This document shows positions 1-6,314 of a DNA stretch of 9,351 nt, one piece after another (position 1 is the stretch's first letter; each line of letters begins with the position of its first letter). The position numbers and the translations under genes are program-made. The stretch covers positions 1 through 9,351 of the forward strand of contig JAHENO010000043.1 of assembly GCA_018609945.1 (NCBI GenBank), in the 5' to 3' direction. This DNA is from Haloarculaceae archaeon. GTDB lineage: Archaea > Halobacteriota > Halobacteria > Halobacteriales > Haloarculaceae. The notes beneath the pieces were generated by a model. It saw only the letters and a list, made by a program, of their open reading frames with translations. It had not been told where the DNA came from and ran no database searches.

Positions 1-2
1 CG

Positions 3-1619
3 AAGGTCGCCATCGTCGCCAGCATGGTGCCGGGCGTGCTGGCGGGGGACGTCTACGTGACCGACATGGGGACGTTCGTCGCCGACGTCGGGTTCGTCCT
101 CCGGGCGGACGCGCTGGGGATGCTCTTCGCCGTGCTCGCCAGCGCCCTGTGGGTGATCACCAGCCTCTACAGCGTCGGCTACATGCGCGGCCTCGACGAG
201 CACAGCCAGACGCGCTATTTCGCCTCCTTCGCCGCGAGCCTCTCGACGGCCATCGGCGTCGCCTTCGCCGCCAACCTGGTGACGCTGTTCATCTTCTACG
301 AACTGCTCACGGTCGCGACCTATCCCCTCGTGGCACACGACGAGACCGCCGAGGCCCGCGCGGCCGGCCGGAAGTACCTCGCGTACACCTTCGGCGGCGG
401 CGTCGCCGTCCTCACGGGGACGGTGCTCGTCTTCTGGCTGACCGGCACGACCGCCTTCACGCCCGGCGGGATCGCGGCGCTCGCGGGCGCCGACCCCGCG
501 CTCGCGCGCCTGGCGTTTGCCCTGCTCGCGGCCGGCTTCGGCGTCAAGGCCGCGCTCATGCCGCTCCATTCGTGGCTGCCCGACGCGATGGTCGCGCCGA
601 CGCCCGTCTCCGGACTGCTCCATGCCGTCGCGGTCGTCAAGAGCGGCGTGTTCGGCATCGCCCGCGTCGCACTCGACGTGTTCGGCCCGGAGACCATGCG
701 TGAACTGGGTGTGGGCCTCCCGCTCGCGGCCGTCGCCGCGTTCACGCTCCTTACAGCGAGCGTCATCGCCCTCCGGAAGGACAACTTAAAACGCCGGCTC
801 GCCTACTCGACGGTCAGCCAGCTCTCCTACATCGTCCTGGGCCTGGGCGTGCTCTCGGGCAACGCCATCGTCGGCGGCCTGCTGCACATCCCCGCCCACG
901 CGTTCATGAAGCTCACGCTGTTTTTCTGTGCCGGCGCCATCCACGTCGAGACACACACCGACGACATCTCGAACATGGCCGGCATCGGCCGGCGGATGCC
1001 GCTGACGATGGCTGCCTTCGCCGTCGCCAGCGCGGGCATGGCCGGCATCCCCTTGCTCGCTGGCTTCGTCAGCAAGTGGTACCTGTTGATCGGCAGCGTC
1101 CAGGCCGGGCAGGCCGTCTTCGCGGTCGCCCTGCTGGTCTCCGGAATGTTGAACATCGCGTACTTCTGGCCGGTCGTCTACCAGGCCTTCTTCGAGAGCC
1201 CCGACGACCACGACGAGAAGCCGATCGTCGAGAGCGCGTTCGGCGGCCGGTTCGGTCCCGGTGGTAGCGAGGCCGCTGGCGCCGACGGCTCCGAGACTGC
1301 TCGCGCCGATGGTGGCTCCGGGGACCCCGCAACCGCCCGCGCTGACGGTGGCTCCGGTGAGGCAGACGACCTCGGTCACACCGACCACGACCACGCGGAC
1401 CACGTCAGTCACGACCACGCCGACCACGACCACCACGGCGGCCCGCCCCCGGGTGGCTGGGACCGCCGCGACTGGCGCGGCGGTGAGTCGACGTGGTTCA
1501 TGCTGGGGCCGATCCTGGCGAGTGCGTCGGGTGCGGTGGCGCTGGGCGTCGCACCTGCCGTGTTCGTCTTCCTGCAGATCGTCACGGCGGTCGCCGAGAA
1601 CGTGGGGGTGGTCGCGTGA
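3..1619 (+). CDS. mrpD: MrpD/NuoL-family proton-conducting subunit of Na+/H+ antiporter (5' end missing)
   Basis: This is a polytopic membrane protein of the family shared by Mrp antiporter subunit D and complex I subunits NuoL/M/N, which move protons across the membrane. The frame is open to the window edge. Its first visible ATG (24) lies only about 45 residues before the conserved SVGYMRG stretch, so roughly 60 N-terminal residues are probably upstream. The ion-path residues of the family are present: Glu in FYELLTVATYP (codon 300), Lys in FGVKAALMPLHSWLPDA (546), the His of that motif (567), Lys in AVVKSGVFG (639), and Lys in LLAGFVSKWYLL. Between the late membrane helices lies a hydrophilic Gly/Asp/Ala-rich loop (about 1254-1443) ending in an Asp/His-rich run. 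The stop overlaps the next GTG start by 4 nt, implying translational coupling. The family is certain; the precise subunit label is inferred from the neighbouring paralogue. Confidence 0.9.
   Translation, partial: KVAIVASMVPGVLAGDVYVTDMGTFVADVGFVLRADALGMLFAVLASALWVITSLYSVGYMRGLDEHSQTRYFASFAASLSTAIGVAFAANLVTLFIFYELLTVATYPLVAHDETAEARAAGRKYLAYTFGGGVAVLTGTVLVFWLTGTTAFTPGGIAALAGADPALARLAFALLAAGFGVKAALMPLHSWLPDAMVAPTPVSGLLHAVAVVKSGVFGIARVALDVFGPETMRELGVGLPLAAVAAFTLLTASVIALRKDNLKRRLAYSTVSQLSYIVLGLGVLSGNAIVGGLLHIPAHAFMKLTLFFCAGAIHVETHTDDISNMAGIGRRMPLTMAAFAVASAGMAGIPLLAGFVSKWYLLIGSVQAGQAVFAVALLVSGMLNIAYFWPVVYQAFFESPDDHDEKPIVESAFGGRFGPGGSEAAGADGSETARADGGSGDPATARADGGSGEADDLGHTDHDHADHVSHDHADHDHHGGPPPGGWDRRDWRGGESTWFMLGPILASASGAVALGVAPAVFVFLQIVTAVAENVGVVA
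1254..1443 (+). repeat. Repeat-bearing Asp/His-rich loop inside the first MrpD-like gene
   Basis: This stretch encodes a hydrophilic insertion. The nonapeptide TARADGGSG occurs twice, at 1296-1322 and 1332-1358, with a 36-nt period, and a looser copy (GADGSE) lies just upstream. A His-rich run follows at 1374-1440 with nine His in about 20 residues, mostly as DH dipeptides. Such a run could bind divalent metal or buffer protons at the membrane face, but that is inference. The canonical MrpD fold does not need it. Confidence 0.75.
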
Positions 1620-3415
1620 GCGCACTCACGCTGGTCCCGCCGGGGCTGGTCGTCCTCGCGGCCGCGTTCGTCGTCGCGTACTCGTCCCACCGCGTCGGTC
1701 ACGCGCTGGGCGTCACAGTCACGGGGGGCACCCTGGCCTGGGCGTGGCTCGTCCCCGCCGGCCAGTATCTCGAGGTGACCTTCCTCGGGTTCGAGGCCGT
1801 GCTGTTCAACGTCGATACGCTCTCGCGGCTGATGGCGCTGATCTTCGCGTTCATCGGCGCGGCCGCGGTCGTCTACTCGTATGCGACCGAGGCCGACACC
1901 CGCCAGACCGCATTCGCGCTCGCGTACGTGGGCACGAGCCTCGGTGCCGTCTTCGCGGGCGACTGGCTCACCTTCGTCTTCTTCGTCGAACTGATGGGCG
2001 TCGCCTCGACGCTCCTGGTGTGGACCTACGGCGGCCGGGCCGTCCGGGCCGGCTTCCGGTACGCCCTCTGGCACGGGCTGGGCGGGAGTCTCATCCTCGC
2101 GGGCATCGTCTGGCACTACGTCGAGGTAGGGTCGTTCCTCTTCGACGCCGCCGACGGCATCGCCCCGGGCGTCGCCGCCGCGCTGTACGCCGTGGGCTTC
2201 GGCGTCAACGTCGGCTACATCGGGCTGCACGTCTGGCTGCCCGACACCTACCCCCGCCCGCACATCGCCGCGAGCGTCTTCCTCTGTGTCTTCACGACCA
2301 AGACGGGCGTCTACGGCCTCGGGCGGGCGTTCCCGGAGGGACATCTCTGGATCGCCTACATGGGCGGCGGGATGGCCGTCTTCGGCGCCTTCGTCGCCCT
2401 GCTCCAGAACGACATGCGGCGCCTGCTCTCCTATCACATCCAGTCCCAGGTCGGCTACATGGTCGCCGGCGTCGGCATCGGCTCGGCGCTTGCCTTCTCC
2501 GGCGCCTTCGCGCACGTGTTCAACCACATCCTCTACAAGAGCCTCCTGTTCATGTGTGCGGGCGCCATCATCTACCGCACCGACACGGAGAACCTCAAGA
2601 AACTGGGCGGCCTCCGCCGCGAGATGCCCCTGACCATGGTCATCTTCGCCATCGCGGCACTCTCGATTGCGGGCTTTCCGGGCTTCAACGGCTTCGTCAG
2701 CAAGGGCATGGTCGTCGGGGCGGCCCACAAGGAACACCTCGACGCGCTCTGGTACATCCTCCTGCTCGGGGGCGTCGGGACCTTCATGTCGTTCATCAAG
2801 TTCGGCTACTACGCCTTCTTCCACGGCGAGGCAAAGCAGCCGGTGCCCGGCCGCGAACTCAACACCGGCCAGAAGGTCGCGATGGGGTCGGTCGCGGCGC
2901 TGTGTGTCCTCTACGGCCTCGTCCCGGGCGCGCTGTTCGGATTGTTGCCCGGCGCCGAGTCGGCGAAGTACCTCGCGTTCCCGGCCGCGGAGGCGAAGGC
3001 GAAGTACACCGTCTTCACGGTCGACCACCTCATCGAGGGCTTCGGCCTCGCGGCGCTCGGGCTGGTCGGGTTCACCGCCCTCAGGAAACCCCTCTCGGCG
3101 GTGGGACACGTCCCCGACATCGACTACGTCTACAACCGCGCTGCCTTCTACGGGGCCCGCGGCCTCGTCGTCGTCGTCACCGACTTCTACGCCGCAATCG
3201 ACCGCGTCGCCGTCGCGCTCGCCGACCGGGCGATGTGGGCCGCCAGCGCGCCCACAGTTGCCCTCGGGCGGGTCGCGCCGTGGCTGGTGCCCGACCCCGA
3301 CGCCCGCGCGAACGGTGCCGAGGAGTTCGACCCAGAGTTGCAGGCCAACGTCGGGCAGGCGACGCTGATCATGGTCGCGTTGCTCGTCGTCGTGCTCGTC
3401 TTGCTGTTCCTGTAA
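1616..3415 (+). CDS. Second MrpD/NuoL-family antiporter subunit, with substituted channel Lys
   Basis: This 599-residue polytopic membrane protein is a paralogue of the preceding one and is probably another D-type subunit of the same Mrp-like Na+/H+ antiporter. The GTG at 1616 is chosen because it overlaps the upstream TGA (GTGA) and opens directly into a hydrophobic helix; the longer open frame upstream lies inside the previous gene. Conserved elements are Glu125 in FFVELMGVAS, His205 in LHVWLPD, Lys229 in TTKTGVYG, and Lys363 in NGFVSKGMV. The family's GxK before the HxWLP motif reads FGVNVGYIG here, so Asn198 replaces the usual Lys. The C-terminal part (about 480-580) is a hydrophilic and amphipathic extension containing DIDYVYN, followed by a last helix at 583-599. 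A GC-rich hairpin begins five bases after the stop. Mrp membership is inferred from family and tandem arrangement; a different ion-translocating complex remains possible. Confidence 0.88.
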   Translation: MSALTLVPPGLVVLAAAFVVAYSSHRVGHALGVTVTGGTLAWAWLVPAGQYLEVTFLGFEAVLFNVDTLSRLMALIFAFIGAAAVVYSYATEADTRQTAFALAYVGTSLGAVFAGDWLTFVFFVELMGVASTLLVWTYGGRAVRAGFRYALWHGLGGSLILAGIVWHYVEVGSFLFDAADGIAPGVAAALYAVGFGVNVGYIGLHVWLPDTYPRPHIAASVFLCVFTTKTGVYGLGRAFPEGHLWIAYMGGGMAVFGAFVALLQNDMRRLLSYHIQSQVGYMVAGVGIGSALAFSGAFAHVFNHILYKSLLFMCAGAIIYRTDTENLKKLGGLRREMPLTMVIFAIAALSIAGFPGFNGFVSKGMVVGAAHKEHLDALWYILLLGGVGTFMSFIKFGYYAFFHGEAKQPVPGRELNTGQKVAMGSVAALCVLYGLVPGALFGLLPGAESAKYLAFPAAEAKAKYTVFTVDHLIEGFGLAALGLVGFTALRKPLSAVGHVPDIDYVYNRAAFYGARGLVVVVTDFYAAIDRVAVALADRAMWAASAPTVALGRVAPWLVPDPDARANGAEEFDPELQANVGQATLIMVALLVVVLVLLFL

Positions 3416-3419
3416 ACTA

Positions 3420-3475
3420 CCCCGCCCTACTCCCTCACGCCTGGGGCGCTCGGTCCTTGAGGGCGGGGCTTTCTC
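3420..3475 (+). terminator. GC-rich hairpin just after the antiporter operon, probable terminator
   Basis: A perfect 9-bp inverted repeat pairs CCCCGCCCT (3420-3428) with AGGGCGGGG (3460-3468). The 31-nt loop contains its own CGCC/GGCG mini-stem (3438-3441 with 3445-3448). CTTTCTC follows the stem. The first arm starts five bases after the antiporter stop codon, so the structure is well placed to end that transcript. On the complement strand it also matches the subterminal palindrome pattern of IS605-type right ends, so it may be a transposon end reused as a terminator. Confidence 0.5.
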
Positions 3476-3559
3476 CCGCGAGGGCTTCGCGGGTTGCTGT
3501 TCCGCCCCCGTGCGTGGGCGAGGCGTGGACTCTGCCGGTCGCCACCGATGGCGCCCGGC
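3475..3559. repeat. Two hairpins inside the element-like region
   Basis: CCCGCGA (3475-3481) pairs with TCGCGGG (3487-3493) around a 5-nt loop. GCCGG plus CGCC (3534-3543, with one unpaired T) pairs with GGCG plus CCGGC (3550-3559) around ACCGAT. A weaker CGCCC/GGGCG pair (3503-3507 with 3516-3520) lies between them. Nested hairpins with a bulge are more typical of a folded RNA or a single-strand transposon end than of a coding relic. Confidence 0.6.
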
Positions 3560-3567
3560 GCATCCGG

Positions 3568-3582
3568 CTATCTTTAATTCTC
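3568..3582 (-). promoter_or_regulatory. TATA-like box reading towards the antiporter gene
   Basis: On the complement strand the bases read GAATTAAAGAT (3570-3580), the only AT-rich octamer in an otherwise GC-rich stretch. Archaeal transcription starts about 25 nt downstream of such a box, which would place a start near 3548, inside or beside the 3534-3559 hairpin. The RNA would run through the remaining hairpins towards 3416. No expression evidence is available from sequence alone. Confidence 0.25.
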
Positions 3583-3639
3583 GGTGGACTCCCACACGTC
3601 ACCCCGGAAGTGAGCAGGGGATTTGCGAGGCCAGATTCA

Positions 3640-3825
3640 CACGCCGTCATGGTGGGGCGCTTCGGACGGTCCCTGCTATCGCCCGGTGGGAGCGGTGCGT
3701 GTCATCCGTCCCCAAGTTCGGGGCCGGTCTACGGCGGCCCGTCCGGGCGTCCAGTGTGGCCGCCCGGACCGTGGTATCACGTTGGCCTGGGCGAAGCAAA
3801 AAGCCACCGTTACGGTGGTTGCGGC
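3640..3825. repeat. Second cluster of inverted repeats in the gene-free region
   Basis: The arms are CCCC/GGGG around AAGTTC (3710-3723), GTCCGGGCG/CGCCCGGAC around an 11-nt loop (3741-3749 with 3761-3769), and CCACCG/CGGTGG around TTA (3804-3809 with 3813-3818). GACGG at 3665-3669 can pair either with CCGTC at 3644-3648 or, extended by one base, with CCGTCC at 3706-3711, so two alternative folds exist. An open frame crosses this part (3623-3910, + strand), but it shows no family signature and its composition follows the hairpins. Confidence 0.55.
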
Positions 3826-3979
3826 GGACGCAGACGCGCTCCTCTCCGCCCTTCCGGTCGGACTGGCCTCAGAGCTCAACGACGGGGGCTCAGCGCTACT
3901 TCAAAGCTGATCCGACCACCCGCCGCGAACACCCAGGGCGAGCGCGCCATTCAAGTGCGCTTGTCGTAATTCAAGGGTA

Positions 3980-4600
3980 GTGGCAGTCTCGTTCGACCTC
4001 TTCGACACGCTGGTGACCGCCGACCGGCCCGACGAGCCCTGGGACGCGGTCGCCGACACCCTCGGCGAGCGTGGCGTGGCGGTCCCCGACGACTGGGAGG
4101 CCGCCTACCGGTCCGCGCACGTCGACATCGAGCGCGGGGCCGAACTCTCGCTGGTCGAACACACCGCGGCGGCACTCGCGAGTCGCGGCGTCGAGGCCGA
4201 CCGCGAGACGGTGCGGGCGGCGCTGCTCGCGGCCTTCGACGGTCCTGTGACTGTGCGGGACGGCACAGTCGAGACCCTCCGCGCGGCCCGTGTTCGCGGT
4301 CCGGTCGGCCTCCTCTCGAACTGCTCCCTTCCGGGGCTGGTCGACCGGACCCTCGAACGGGCGGCCCTCCCCGTCGAGTTCGACGCCATCGTGACCAGCG
4401 TGGGCTGCGGGTGGCGCAAACCACACGACCGTGCCTTCGCCGCCGTTGCCGACGCGCTGGGCATTCCCCCCGACGAACTGATCCACGTCGGCGACGACCC
4501 GCGCGCCGACGGCGGCGGCCGGACCGCGGGCGTGACAGTCGTGCTCACCGACGAGGTGCCCCTCTCCGCGTTCCCGGAGTGGCTGGAGGAACACGGATGA
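3980..4600 (+). CDS. HAD-superfamily hydrolase linked to the cobalamin genes
   Basis: This 206-residue soluble hydrolase has the HAD (COG1011-like) core. Motif I is FDLFDTL with nucleophile Asp6, motif II is LLSNCS (Ser113), motif III is Lys147 in WRKPHD, and motif IV is VGDDPRAD (Asp172/Asp173). A helical cap fills about residues 15-90. The position two after the nucleophile is Phe8, not the Asp that acts as general acid in typical HAD phosphatases. GTG at 3980 is the first usable start in frame and opens one residue before the beta strand of motif I. Its stop overlaps the cbiB ATG (ATGA), so it is probably co-translated with cobalamin genes. A phosphatase role in nucleotide-loop assembly (alpha-ribazole-5'-phosphate or cobalamin-5'-phosphate) is plausible by context. 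It is not proven, and the Phe8 substitution argues for caution. No clear promoter is seen upstream. Confidence 0.88.
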   Translation: MAVSFDLFDTLVTADRPDEPWDAVADTLGERGVAVPDDWEAAYRSAHVDIERGAELSLVEHTAAALASRGVEADRETVRAALLAAFDGPVTVRDGTVETLRAARVRGPVGLLSNCSLPGLVDRTLERAALPVEFDAIVTSVGCGWRKPHDRAFAAVADALGIPPDELIHVGDDPRADGGGRTAGVTVVLTDEVPLSAFPEWLEEHG

Positions 4601-5580
4601 CTGCCGACACCCTCACAGCCGTCGGGACAGTGGCCGACACGCTCGCCGGGGTCGGGGCCGTCGCTGGTGCGCTCGCCCTCGACGCCGCGGTCGGGGAACC
4701 GCCGCGGCGGCTCCACCCGGTGGCGTGGTTCGGCCGGGCGGTCGGCCCGTTCGACGCCGACTGGTCGCGTCCGGACGTCGTCGGCGCCTGCGTCTCTGCC
4801 GTCCTCCCGGCGGCCGCCGCAATCGTCGTCGGGACGGCCGTCCTCGCGGCCGGACGCGCCGGGCTCGCGGCTGCCGTGGCCGTCGCCTCCCTCGGGCTAT
4901 TCGTCTCGACGAGCCTCCGCCGTCTGATCGAGCGCGTCTCCGATGTCCTCGCTTCGAGCGAGCGCGACCCCGAGCGGGCACGCGAGCGGTTGCGCGCGCT
5001 GGCCGGCCGCGACGCCGCCGACCTGACGCCGGGCCAGATACGGAGTGCCGCTGTCGAGAGCCTCGCGGAGAACCTCGCGGACGGCCTCGTCGCGCCGCTG
5101 TCGGGGTTCGCCGTCCTCGCGGCCGCGGCGTTCCTGGCCGGGACCGGGCCGGTCGTCGCACTCGCCGCGGGGACGGCCGGGGCGGCGTGGGTCAAGGCCG
5201 TCAACACGCTCGACTCGATGCTCGGCTACCGCGGGAAACCCGTCGGTCGGATTCCGGCACGGGTCGACGACGCGGTCATGTGGCTGCCGGCCCGGGCGAG
5301 CGCCCTCCTGCTGGCGGCCGTCGCACGGTCGCCTGCCGCGCTCCGTACTGCTCGTCCCTGGACCGGTGGTGTGTCATCCCCCAACTCGGGCTGGCCGATG
5401 GGGACACTCGCCGCATCGCTCGGGTGTCGCCTGGAAAAGCCGGGCGCGTACGTCCTCAACCCGGCGGCGTCGTTGCCTGATGTCGAGACCGGTCAGGTCG
5501 CTGTCCGGCAGGTCGTCGTCGCGGGTCTGCTGGCCTACGCGCTGACAGGCGCGGCCGTGGGGGTGGCGGCGTGGTCCTGA
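4597..5580 (+). CDS. cbiB: Adenosylcobinamide-phosphate synthase CbiB
   Basis: This 327-residue membrane protein attaches (R)-1-amino-2-propanol O-2-phosphate, made by CobD, to adenosylcobyrate to give adenosylcobinamide phosphate. CbiB signatures appear in order: LDAAVGEPPRRLHPV (Asp29 to about residue 42), ESLAENLADGLVAPL (154-168), KAVNTLDSMLGYRGKP (from Lys200), the RVDDAVMWLPAR segment, and the SGWPMGTLAASLG region (Trp266). Several hydrophobic segments lie between, and a last one is at the C-terminus. ATG 4597 is chosen because it overlaps the upstream TGA by 4 nt and precedes the conserved N-terminus; the open frame further upstream lies within the HAD gene. The 3' end overlaps cobS by 10 nt. 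Besides de novo synthesis, CbiB is needed in archaeal salvage to rebuild cobinamide phosphate after CbiZ has cut incomplete corrinoids. Confidence 0.95.
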   Translation: MTADTLTAVGTVADTLAGVGAVAGALALDAAVGEPPRRLHPVAWFGRAVGPFDADWSRPDVVGACVSAVLPAAAAIVVGTAVLAAGRAGLAAAVAVASLGLFVSTSLRRLIERVSDVLASSERDPERARERLRALAGRDAADLTPGQIRSAAVESLAENLADGLVAPLSGFAVLAAAAFLAGTGPVVALAAGTAGAAWVKAVNTLDSMLGYRGKPVGRIPARVDDAVMWLPARASALLLAAVARSPAALRTARPWTGGVSSPNSGWPMGTLAASLGCRLEKPGAYVLNPAASLPDVETGQVAVRQVVVAGLLAYALTGAAVGVAAWS

Positions 5581-6314
5581 CCGCACTCCGGGGCGCGGTC
5601 GCCTTTCTCACGCGCCTGCCGGTCGGCACCGACGAGCGCGCCTGGGACGCCTTCCGCCGGCGGCCGTACGCGTTCCCGCTGGCGGGCTACGGTGTCGGCC
5701 TGCTCGCCGGCCTCCCGTTGCTCGTTCCAGTGCCAGCCCCGACCACGGCGGCGCTATACGTCGTCGCGGTGTACCTGGTCACGGGTGTCGCCCACGCCGA
5801 CGGGCTGGCCGACCTCGGCGACGCGGCCGCAGTCCACGGCGGCCCCGACGAGCGACGGGCGGCGATGACCGACACGACCGTCGGCGTCGGGGCGGTCCTC
5901 GCCGTTGGCGTCGCCCTCCTCGGCCTGGGTCTGGGTGCGCTCGCACTCGCTCGCATCCCCCCGCCGCAGGTCCTCGGCCTCGCGGTCGCGGCCGAGGTGA
6001 GCGCGAAACTCTCGATGGCGACGCTCGCGGGGCTGGGCGAACCGAGCCACGAGGGACTCGGCGCGCAGGTCCTCGGTACGAGTCCGGGCGGGGTCGCGCT
6101 CGCCGTCGGCGTGGCCGCACCCGCGGCTCTGTTCGCCTGGCCGACGCCGGCCGCGCTCGCGGCTGTCGGTGCCGGCCCCGTCGTCGCCCTCGTTCTCCAG
6201 CGGTGGGCGCGCGCGAACCTCGGCGGCGTGGGCGGCGACGTGCTCGGCGCGAGCAACGAACTCGCCCGCGTCCTCGCGCTCCACGCGGGGGTGGTCGTGT
6301 GGACGCTCTCCTGA
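5571..6314 (+). CDS. cobS: Adenosylcobinamide-GDP ribazoletransferase (cobalamin synthase) CobS
   Basis: This 247-residue integral membrane enzyme, close to the usual family length of about 250, joins adenosylcobinamide-GDP with alpha-ribazole or its 5'-phosphate to form adenosylcobalamin or its phosphate. The N-terminus has the family pattern AVAFLTRLPVG. The catalytic, Mg-binding signature HADGLADLGDA runs from His75 to about residue 85. AAMTDTTVGVGA (Asp101) follows, and a GGVGGDVLGASNELAR motif lies near the C-terminus. Hydrophobic helices fill most of the remainder. GTG 5571 is preferred since it gives the conserved start MVLTALRGAVAFLTRLP. It overlaps the end of cbiB by 10 nt, and the gene overlaps the cobY start, consistent with one tightly packed mRNA. 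Confidence 0.95.
   Translation: MVLTALRGAVAFLTRLPVGTDERAWDAFRRRPYAFPLAGYGVGLLAGLPLLVPVPAPTTAALYVVAVYLVTGVAHADGLADLGDAAAVHGGPDERRAAMTDTTVGVGAVLAVGVALLGLGLGALALARIPPPQVLGLAVAAEVSAKLSMATLAGLGEPSHEGLGAQVLGTSPGGVALAVGVAAPAALFAWPTPAALAAVGAGPVVALVLQRWARANLGGVGGDVLGASNELARVLALHAGVVVWTLS

Larger units (their letters stand above)
3416..3979 (-). mobile_element. Gene-free structured region, probable non-autonomous or decayed IS200/IS605 (IS1341-type) element
   Basis: This 564-nt gap holds no credible protein gene. Read on the complement strand, the last 150 nt resemble the 3' end that follows tnpB in haloarchaeal IS1341-type elements: a palindrome made of AAGCCCCGCCCTCAAGGA ... AGTAGGGCGGGGTAGTTT abutting the flank. 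Complement-strand translation gives AGESPALKDR, a peptide I recall from over-extended ORFs at such ends. Further hairpins lie at 3475-3493, 3534-3559, 3710-3723, 3741-3769 and 3804-3818. There is no room for tnpB (about 1.2 kb), and neither a TnpB zinc-finger signature nor a TnpA HUH motif is visible. Non-autonomous elements of this type (called PATEs in haloarchaea) are known. The assignment rests on remembered similarity and hairpin layout, and the left boundary near 3979 is a guess. Confidence 0.42.

Noticed and set aside
1409..3595. 728-codon open frame on the complement strand opposite the second antiporter gene
   Set aside because: Its Asp/Arg/Glu-rich composition mirrors the codon bias of the real gene, and no domain is recognisable.
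3435..3650. Possible 71-codon protein on the complement strand ending in ESPALKDR
   Set aside because: It matches the type of spurious ORF often called across IS1341-type element ends; it has no domain and is made of hairpin arms.
3701..3740. tRNA T-arm-like hairpin CCCC-AAGTTC-GGGG
   Set aside because: The loop lacks the TTCRA pattern in the right place on either strand, and no acceptor, D or anticodon arms surround it.
3595..3830. RNase P RNA or SRP 7S RNA as the explanation of the structured region
   Set aside because: I could not find the RNase P GAGGAAAGTCC and ACAGAAA motifs or the SRP GGAAGCAGCC helix-8 motif.
3623..3910. Possible small protein (95 codons, + strand) ending KATVTVVAADADALLSALPV...
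   Set aside because: The C-terminal half looks protein-like, but the start is a TTG, no family is recognised, and the frame runs through several perfect hairpins that better explain the sequence.
1261..3969. Very long open frame (902 codons, + strand) across both antiporter genes
   Set aside because: It is Arg/Pro/Ser-rich, has no family signature, and is in the wrong frame relative to the clearly conserved MrpD genes. Such shadow frames are usual in GC-rich DNA.
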